Part shown: positions 1 to 6,307 of the stretch, piece by piece
Layout: each line of letters opens with the position of its first letter
Numbering within the stretch: the stretch's first letter is position 1
NCBI GenBank assembly: GCA_020073525.1
Contig: JAIQFA010000003.1
Location: 62,001 to 126,000, forward strand
From: Terriglobia bacterium
GTDB taxonomy: Bacteria > Acidobacteriota > Terriglobia > Terriglobales > Acidobacteriaceae
Direction of reading: 5' to 3'
DNA length: 64,000 nt
The notes under the pieces: model-generated
Seen by the model: the letters and a program-made list of their open reading frames with translations, nothing else
The model's database searches: none
Told to the model about the DNA's origin: nothing
Made by a program: the position numbers and the translations under genes

Positions 1-1913
1 CTTTCCGTTGCTTCATTAACGTCAGTGATCTTACCTTCCCGACTGATGGTTACGAGCGGGTCTAGACTGGCCTCAATCAAAGTGCGGGTGTAGCGAGAAG
101 CTTGCCGAACCGCTTCCTCGGCCCGCTTGCGCTGAGTGATGTCGCGGGCGGCGGCGAACACACCCTCCACTTCCCCCGCCTCGTTCTTGAACACAGTTGC
201 GTTATAGAGGACGTCGATTACCGCGCCCGATGCACCATGGATAGCTAGCGGATAATCTCGGACTGAGCCTTCGGCGAAGACTCGTTCGTAGCCTTGTCGC
301 GCCTTCTCCGGCTCGGTGAAGTAGTCACAGAAGTCACTACCGATCAGTTGCTCACGAGAAAGCCCCGTCACGCGCTCCGTGGCATTGCTGACGTCAGTGA
401 TCTTGCCTTCACGGCTGATGGTGACCAGCGAGTCGAGACTCGCCTCAATCAGAGTGCGCGTATAGCGGGAGGCTTGCCGCGCTGCCTCCTCGGTCCGCTT
501 GCGCTCGGTGATGTCGCGAATGACGTGAACACAACCACGCAGGGTTTCGCCATCCCGCAAAGGAGTGGCGCTCACATCGAAGACCTTGCTCAGTCGGGGC
601 TCGGCCACTTCCCGCTGTTCTTCCTTGCCGCTCTGCAGCATGCGCCGCAGGGGACAGTCGGGCGCGGGAGTAGAAAGCGCGTGCACCAGCTCAAAGCACT
701 GCCGGCCCTGGATGGCATCGGCTTCGAGCCCGACCAATGCCAGCATGGCGCGGTTGGCACGCTGGATCCGGAAGTTCGTATCCAGCATCATCACCGCCTC
801 GGGGACAGAATCAAAAGTGAGTTTCCAGTCGTCCCTGGCCTTGCGTAGTTCACCCGCCGCTTCTTCCCGTGTGCGATCAACCATGCTGGCCAGCCAACTG
901 ATGGCCATGCAAATAGCGGAGAACATCAGCAATCCCAGCAGGTCCGGGCCGCTCTTAAACCCAAACTGCCCCACGGGTTGGAGAAAGAAGTAGTCGGCAC
1001 AGGCAGCCGAGAGGAAAGTACCCAGAATGCCTGGGCCAAGACCGCCGACCAGTGCAGCGATCATCACCGCTGGATAGAAGGTCAGGTAAATCTGATTTGT
1101 CGGAAGAAGTCCTCTGGTCAGATGGCGAAGCAGAGCGGCCGCCGCGACCAGCAACACCGTCAGCCCGTATTGTCGAAGCCAACTCCGCGCCACGCCAGCG
1201 CCGGCCGCCGGGGCTAGGAGGTCCCGAAGCAGCGTTCTTTTCAGACCGGAGCCGATGACCACACCACCCAGAGCCCGTTCTGGACGAGCACACATCACCG
1301 CGAATGAGAACACAGAGAGTACGGTGACCGTCGACAGCGCAATGTGCGTGTGAAAGGCGTGGGGGCTGATAACAACATCGAGCAGCGTGAAAAGAGCAAT
1401 GATTCCGGCGACAAGAGAGAAAACCTGAGACGGCCAGAAATGCCTGCGAGTCGTCCAGTCCAGAAACAGCAGGGCCAATCCCAGCAGGACCAGATCCAAT
1501 GCCGTGACCGGAGACATGAGTCCGGGACGCACGCTGCCGACTGCTCCGGATGCGGTCTCGGTAAACAGTAGTTGATCGACGCCAAAGTTCCAGTTACCCA
1601 GGAACTCAACGAGCGACAGCAGGCCTACCAAGACAGCGATGGCAGCGGTTGTCTTTCCTAGCCATTTCGTGGCCGAGACGGTTGTGGATTTGTCCTGCTC
1701 TCGGAGGCACCAGAGAGAAAGACCAATCAAGATCAAACAGACCGCCGTATTCGCTTTGATCGCGATCAGGCCGGGCAGAACTGTTCTCAAGAGCAGGAGG
1801 TGAAACAAGCACCCCGCCAAGCCGACGAGTCCAACCCCAATCGAGAATAGGCTGGAGAAGGCAACGAACCGACCCACTCGGTGCGAATTGCGAGGGTCCA
1901 AGGGAGGTGTCAT
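1..1913 (-). CDS. Membrane multi-PAS sensor protein, C-terminus outside window
   Basis: Reading the minus strand from the ATG at 1913 gives an uninterrupted frame to the window edge (637 codons). The first ~250 residues contain about six hydrophobic segments. A further membrane block with YLTFYPAVMIAALVGG and GPGILGTFLSA follows, resembling the DUF4118 (KdpD-type) four-helix domain. After it come a PAS domain (LRGCVHVIRDITERKR end), a second PAS (ASRYTRTLIEASLDSLVTIS start, FAAARDITQRKR end) and the beginning of a third nearly identical PAS. The output domain, probably a histidine kinase or diguanylate cyclase, lies outside the window. The ATG was chosen because an in-frame stop lies ~50 bases upstream with no other start; no clear Shine-Dalgarno is seen. 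A TATAAT-like box on the minus strand (1958-1963) sits upstream without a good -35. Confidence 0.85.
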   Translation of the reverse strand, partial: MTPPLDPRNSHRVGRFVAFSSLFSIGVGLVGLAGCLFHLLLLRTVLPGLIAIKANTAVCLILIGLSLWCLREQDKSTTVSATKWLGKTTAAIAVLVGLLSLVEFLGNWNFGVDQLLFTETASGAVGSVRPGLMSPVTALDLVLLGLALLFLDWTTRRHFWPSQVFSLVAGIIALFTLLDVVISPHAFHTHIALSTVTVLSVFSFAVMCARPERALGGVVIGSGLKRTLLRDLLAPAAGAGVARSWLRQYGLTVLLVAAAALLRHLTRGLLPTNQIYLTFYPAVMIAALVGGLGPGILGTFLSAACADYFFLQPVGQFGFKSGPDLLGLLMFSAICMAISWLASMVDRTREEAAGELRKARDDWKLTFDSVPEAVMMLDTNFRIQRANRAMLALVGLEADAIQGRQCFELVHALSTPAPDCPLRRMLQSGKEEQREVAEPRLSKVFDVSATPLRDGETLRGCVHVIRDITERKRTEEAARQASRYTRTLIEASLDSLVTISREGKITDVSNATERVTGLSREQLIGSDFCDYFTEPEKARQGYERVFAEGSVRDYPLAIHGASGAVIDVLYNATVFKNEAGEVEGVFAAARDITQRKRAEEAVRQASRYTRTLIEASLDPLVTISREGKITDVNEATE

Positions 1914-2159
1914 GGAAGTCTTCGAGCGTGTTTGGCTGCCAACACACTCACGAGTTGATTATAGGAAGGGAGTCCCTGAGGGAAGATGACGCCCATCACA
2001 CGAAGGGCGGTAGGTTTCCCGAAATGGAAATTGCGCACGGGCCGCACGGCACAACGCAGCCTTTGGTTTCGGGTACAGCTTGCTGCTTAATTTAACCACC
2101 GTCTAGTGGTTGGCAACTTTTGCGCTGGGCGCCCTCGATTTCCTATGCGATCGCGCTTC

Positions 2160-2558
2160 TCACGACGGCAGAGTCGTTCCCATCGCGGTTTTTGGCAGGG
2201 TCGCGCGAATTACTTCGAGCAACTCGGCGTTATCCGCCGGCTTTTGAAAAAACGCAGCCGCGCCGGCCTGCAGCGCACGCTGCTCGTTGCCTTGAGGGTC
2301 GCGGGCGGTTAACACGATCACCGGGATGCTGGAAAGCTTGTCGTCGCGTTGCAGCCGATCGAGTACGACAAAACCGTCTCCGGCGGGCAGGCCGAGATCG
2401 AGAATGATCAGATTCGGATGCTCCTTGTGAGCCAGTGCGATTGCCGAGTATCCATCGACCGCATTCACCGTATCGTAATGGTTCGCTCGCAGACGCAGTT
2501 TCAAGGCCTGTCTCAGGTCGGGGTCATCGTCAACGATCATGATTTTTGAATTCTCCAT
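2160..2558 (-). CDS. CheY-like single-domain response regulator
   Basis: This 132-residue protein is one receiver domain with no output domain. Acidic pocket D10-D12 (IVDDD), phospho-acceptor D54 (ILDLGLPAGDG), switch T84 (VLTARD) and K106 (FFQKP) are all present, so it should be phosphorylatable. A GGAGAAG Shine-Dalgarno lies just before the ATG. It starts 45 bases after the receiver-histidine kinase gene on the same strand, so it is likely the last gene of a four-gene phosphorelay set (5747 down to 2160) and may take phosphoryl groups from those kinases. Partner assignment is inferred from position only. It could equally act as the diffusible regulator of the divergent che cluster, which has no cheY of its own. 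Confidence 0.93.
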   Translation of the reverse strand: MENSKIMIVDDDPDLRQALKLRLRANHYDTVNAVDGYSAIALAHKEHPNLIILDLGLPAGDGFVVLDRLQRDDKLSSIPVIVLTARDPQGNEQRALQAGAAAFFQKPADNAELLEVIRATLPKTAMGTTLPS

Positions 2559-2603
2559 TGCACTTCTCCATTTCCGAGATTCACGCCGATAGTCGCGTGC
2601 GCC

Positions 2604-4187
2604 TCACTTCTTCTCTACAGAACTAGAATTCCGCTCCGTTGATAACTCCAGCCGAGCCATTTCGGTAACGCGGTCGGCAACTTCCCGCACCTGTTCTTCT
2701 AACTTTTGGCCCGCCGCCGGGTCGGGGAGAGCCACCGCCGAGGCTGAGACCTCGAGATCACCGCTGGCCTTCAAGTCAGGCAACTTCCCCAACTGCTCGC
2801 GAATCCGCGTCATCATGATTTCTGCCCGGGTGAGATCGGTGGAGGCAACCACGAAGAAGGTCTGCACCGGCCCCGGAGTTGTCATCGGAGGCAGGACCAG
2901 ATCCTTGTCAAGATAGACGCATCGTTGCAGGATTTCCAGGCAGCGCCGGCAAGTTTCTTTCCAGTTTCCGCGCGGAGACTTGGACCGCGACGTCAAGTTG
3001 ATCTTCACCAGGACGATGGCATCCCGCAGGGCGTCGTCTTTCACAATTACCGGGAACATCAGATTGGCCAGAGAATACAGAGGCAGAGTAAAGGAGAACG
3101 TGCTGCCGTGGCCCGGTTCGCTGGCGACCCATATCCGTCCTCCGTGGAGCGCCACCAGTTCCTTCGCGATATACAAGCCCAGTCCCAACCCCTTGCGGCT
3201 GTTGTCGATGGAATTCGGATCCTGATACATGCGTTCGAAGATCAGCGCTTTGGCCGCGGGGTCGATGCCACAACCGGTATCTGCCACCGAGACATAGACA
3301 AAGTCCGGGTCTGTCTGCGCCAGGCACGCTTGCACGGTGATGGCTCCGCCGGAAGGGGTGAACTTGATGCCGTTGTCGATGAGATTGATCAGTACTTCCA
3401 GAATGCGGTCGGGATCTCCGTGGACGAACGGGATCCGGGTATCCACGCCCACCTCCAGGCCGACGTGTTTTTTGCCCGCGACGGAGCGCGTCATGGAGAC
3501 GGCCAGCCGGATCAGATCGCCGATGGAGACACAGTGCGGTTCGATCCTTAACTTCTTGGCCTCGGCGCGGCTCGCTTCCAGCAGATCGCGCACCATGGCT
3601 CCTAGCTGGTTCACACTCTTCAGAATAGTTTCGAGGTGGTCGCGCTGCTCGGAGCTGATCTCCCCGGCTAGGCCATCGAGCAGGATGGTGGCAAATTGGT
3701 GAATGCAGGTCAGGGGCGTGCGCAGTTCATGCGAAACATGCGACAGGAACTGGTTCTTGAACTCCAGTTGCTGTTTGCGACTCATCTCCAAGGAATGGAG
3801 GAGCGCCTGCCGTTCGACGGCGTAACGCATGGCCCGATCCAAACTGCTGCTGGAGATGGAGCCTTTTACGAGATAGTCCTGCACGCCCTGATGCAGGGCC
3901 TTCATCGCCAGGGCTTCATCGTCCTGCCCCGACAGGATGACGATGGGTACGTCCGGCGCCTTCTCCAACACTTTGCGAAAGGTTTCCGCCCCCTGGCTAT
4001 CCGGCAGGTTCAGGTCCAGCAAGATGACTGCGGGCAGCTTTTCCTGGAGCGAGGCCAGTCCGTCAGACAAACGGTTGACGCAGCTCAAGTCGACTGTAGA
4101 CTTGCCTTCCACCAGCCGCAACCGAACCAGATCAGCGTCTCCGGGGTTATCTTCGATCAGTAACACGTGCGTCGATTGGCCGTTCAT
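2604..4187 (-). CDS. Receiver-histidine kinase with unusual C-terminal extension
   Basis: This is a 527-residue protein. Residues 1-125 are a receiver (IEDNPGDADL; phospho-acceptor D58 in LLDLNLPDSQG; K108 in YLVKGS). It is followed by HisKA with H153 in LSHVSHELRTPLT and a HATPase_c domain with N box LINLIDNGIKF, G1 DTGCGI and G2 GLGLGLYI. There is no membrane segment, so it is a cytoplasmic kinase. About 130 further residues follow the kinase core and resemble a degenerate GGDEF fold without the GG(D/E)EF signature. The start is MNGQSTH at 4187: its ATGA overlaps the stop of the upstream regulator by four bases and AAGGAGAAACG precedes it. A longer frame from 4226 is open but would overlap that gene more. 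Translational coupling to the Rcp1-type regulator suggests they work together. Confidence 0.92.
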   Translation of the reverse strand: MNGQSTHVLLIEDNPGDADLVRLRLVEGKSTVDLSCVNRLSDGLASLQEKLPAVILLDLNLPDSQGAETFRKVLEKAPDVPIVILSGQDDEALAMKALHQGVQDYLVKGSISSSSLDRAMRYAVERQALLHSLEMSRKQQLEFKNQFLSHVSHELRTPLTCIHQFATILLDGLAGEISSEQRDHLETILKSVNQLGAMVRDLLEASRAEAKKLRIEPHCVSIGDLIRLAVSMTRSVAGKKHVGLEVGVDTRIPFVHGDPDRILEVLINLIDNGIKFTPSGGAITVQACLAQTDPDFVYVSVADTGCGIDPAAKALIFERMYQDPNSIDNSRKGLGLGLYIAKELVALHGGRIWVASEPGHGSTFSFTLPLYSLANLMFPVIVKDDALRDAIVLVKINLTSRSKSPRGNWKETCRRCLEILQRCVYLDKDLVLPPMTTPGPVQTFFVVASTDLTRAEIMMTRIREQLGKLPDLKASGDLEVSASAVALPDPAAGQKLEEQVREVADRVTEMARLELSTERNSSSVEKK

Positions 4188-4624
4188 CGTTTCTCCTTCT
4201 GCGGCAGACTGGCGAAGCCCAGCCAAAAATCCGCCATCGATTGGACCACCGCCACGAAGTCCGGAAGATTCCCCGGCTTTCTGAGATAACAGTTCGCTCC
4301 CAGTTCGTAACTGCGGGCGATGTCAGAGTTCGCCTGGGACGAGGTGAAAATGACGACCGGAATCTTCGCCAGCGCAGGATCCGCCTTGATGTCAGCAAGC
4401 ACGTCGCGACCATCCTTGCGCGGCAGGTTCAGGTCGAGGACAACCAAGTCCGGAGATGGGGCCTCCACATATTTTCCCTGGCAACGTAAAAAGGAAATTG
4501 CTTCCGCGCCGTCGGTCACAGTATTGACGTGAAAGCGCCGTTTGCTCTTAGCCAGTACGTCGCGGGTCAGATCGATATCAGCGGGATTGTCGTCGACCAA
4601 TAAGACTTCAAAGGTGGTTTTCAT
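4184..4624 (-). CDS. Rcp1-type single-domain response regulator
   Basis: A 146-residue receiver of the Rcp1 subclass, the usual partners of phytochrome-type histidine kinases. It has VDDNPADIDLTRD at the N-terminus, phospho-acceptor D64 (VVLDLNLPRKDG), the FTSS switch around residue 94 and K116 in NCYLRKP. The real start is MKTTFEVLL at 4624, because the longer open frame to 4894 lies inside the upstream kinase gene. The chosen start overlaps that kinase by 17 bases and the stop overlaps the next gene as ATGA, so the three genes are probably one translationally coupled unit. Its kinase is likely the upstream SHDLQEPLR-type protein. Confidence 0.93.
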   Translation of the reverse strand: MKTTFEVLLVDDNPADIDLTRDVLAKSKRRFHVNTVTDGAEAISFLRCQGKYVEAPSPDLVVLDLNLPRKDGRDVLADIKADPALAKIPVVIFTSSQANSDIARSYELGANCYLRKPGNLPDFVAVVQSMADFWLGFASLPQKEKR

Positions 4625-5747
4625 CGGCGTCAGCGTGTTCCCCCTCCGGTTGCGTGGCAGGTAACGTGAATTTGAAGGTGGACCCGTGTCCAAGTTGGGA
4701 TTCCACCCAGATTTTGCCGCCTTGCTGCTCGATGATTTTCTTGCAGATCGCGAGACCAATCCCGCTGCCCGGGTATTCCTCGCGAGTATGCAAACGTTTG
4801 AAAATGACGAAGACAATCTCGGCATGCTCGGGAGCAATGCCAATGCCGTTGTCCGCCACCGAGAAAAGCCATTCCCTATCCTTCGCACTGGCACTCACGC
4901 GAATGACGGGCGGCTGCGAACCGCGAAACTTGATCGCGTTTCCGATCAGGTTCTGGAAAACCTGCAGCAATTGCGAGGCGTCCACAACCACATCGGGGAG
5001 ATGGTCGTGCGTGACTTGCGCCCCACTCTCCTCAATGGCGGCTTGCAGATTTTGCACTGCCGTCTCCATCACGGCGTTGCAGTCGGTGCTCTGTGGATTC
5101 GTGCCCTGGCGTCCGACCCGCGAAAAGGCCAGCAGGTCTTGCACCAGCGTTTGCATGCGCAGGGCGCCGTCGACTGCGTAGTGGATGTACTTGTCGGCGT
5201 CGCCGTCAAGCTTGCCGCGATAGCGTTCTGCCAAGAGCTGGCTATAGGTCGCAACCATGCGCAGGGGTTCCTGCAGGTCGTGGGAGGCTACGTAGGCAAA
5301 CTGCTCGAGGTCGCGGTTGGAACGGGCCAATTCTTCTTGCGCCCGCTTGTTCTCCTCGCGCAATTTTTTCTCCCGCATAGCTCGACGTACCGACTCGGGC
5401 AGGCGCGCCAAGCGGTCTTTCAGGACATAGTCGGCAGCACCTTGCTTGATGCATTCCACGGCGGTGAATTCGCCAAGTGAGCCCGAAACGACGATGACCG
5501 GAATATCCAGTTTTTCCTGGCGCACGACCTCGACCGATTCCACGCCATTCCAGGCCGGCAGTTTGTAATCCGCCAGAATCACGTCGTAGGAGTTCTTCCG
5601 CAGTAGATCGGTGAATTCCTGAGCCGTCTGGGCCACATCTCCGCGGGCGGCAAATCCTGACTGCCTCAGGGCGTGCAACATCAGTTCCGCGTCCGCGGGT
5701 TCGTCCTCCACCAAGAGCACGCGCAACCGGACACTAACTTTGTCCAC
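4608..5747 (-). CDS. Receiver-histidine kinase of phytochrome-like HisKA type
   Basis: A 379-residue cytoplasmic protein counted from GTG 5747. An N-terminal receiver (LLVEDEPADAELM, D60 in VILADYKLPAWNG) is followed by a coiled segment (KKLREENKRAQEELARSN). Then comes HisKA with H156 in YVASHDLQEPLRM, the version found in phytochrome-type kinases, and HATPase_c (NLIGNAIKFRG, DNGIGI, GSGIGLAI). The frame stays open to an ATG at 5990 (460 residues). However, those extra 81 residues translate a palindromic repeat (5779-5840) that occurs elsewhere between genes, so GTG 5747 with GAGG upstream is preferred. It is the first gene of the phosphorelay set that includes an Rcp1-type regulator. Confidence 0.88.
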   Translation of the reverse strand: MDKVSVRLRVLLVEDEPADAELMLHALRQSGFAARGDVAQTAQEFTDLLRKNSYDVILADYKLPAWNGVESVEVVRQEKLDIPVIVVSGSLGEFTAVECIKQGAADYVLKDRLARLPESVRRAMREKKLREENKRAQEELARSNRDLEQFAYVASHDLQEPLRMVATYSQLLAERYRGKLDGDADKYIHYAVDGALRMQTLVQDLLAFSRVGRQGTNPQSTDCNAVMETAVQNLQAAIEESGAQVTHDHLPDVVVDASQLLQVFQNLIGNAIKFRGSQPPVIRVSASAKDREWLFSVADNGIGIAPEHAEIVFVIFKRLHTREEYPGSGIGLAICKKIIEQQGGKIWVESQLGHGSTFKFTLPATQPEGEHADADENHL

Positions 5748-5778
5748 AGGCCTCGAGGAGGCATCTTTGGGTATATCT

Positions 5779-5840
5779 GTAGAGACGCGGCTTGCCGCGT
5801 CTCCTGCCGCAGAGCAAGACGGGGCAAGCCCCGTCTCTAC
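5779..5840. repeat. REP-like palindromic doublet with GTAG/CTAC ends
   Basis: Two adjacent hairpins: GAGACGCGGCTTGCCGCGTCTC-type, then GAGACGGGGCAAGCCCCGTCTC-type, each self-complementary. They are flanked by GTAG on the left and CTAC on the right, so the unit is an inverted pair of foot-plus-hairpin modules. The same design recurs at 57753-57820 and partly at 47767-47813. It lies in the gap between the kinase gene and cheA. Confidence 0.8.
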
Positions 5841-6307
5841 AGACAGAGACACTTGCGGGTCCGGAGCTTTTGCGTCTGTGGAAAGAGTGGCCGTTGCGGA
5901 CCTCCCATCGGACCGATATCGCGGGTTGCTCAGAAAGGGCTCTCGATATGGGGACGACACTGCGACCCGCGCGTCACCTACATTCGCCATCGGCTTGCGT
6001 CATTGGACCTTGAGTGGAAAACAGTCGCCTCGATTCCCAGACGACACAGTCATCCCTGATCCATCGCCACCGAGGGTGGCGTCTTTCGGCCCTGTCCTTC
6101 CGGGATAAGGGCTGGGAGAGCACATTCCTAAGGACCGACAGCCTTCGGCCTATTTGCCGACCAAGAATTAAGGACCAGCTCACTAATGAAAATGACTTGA
6201 ATCGACGATGGAAAGTTGGAGGGATTGAACTGACCAGGTTTCCACGAGACTCAGAATCCAGTCCCTCAAGGAAGACACCTTCAAGACGCATAAAGAGGAA
6301 GGCAGCG
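5841..6307. other. Divergent intergenic region upstream of cheA
   Basis: This stretch separates the minus-strand kinase set from cheA. It is open in the cheA frame from 6014, but the predicted residues there look like untranslated sequence and have no family resemblance. It presumably carries the promoters of both divergent units. No convincing -35/-10 pair or sigma54 site was recognised. Confidence 0.5.

Noticed and set aside
2094-2111. AACCAC/GTGGTT hairpin after the CheY-like gene
   Set aside because: The stem is only six bases and no T-run follows on the minus strand, so it was not called a terminator.
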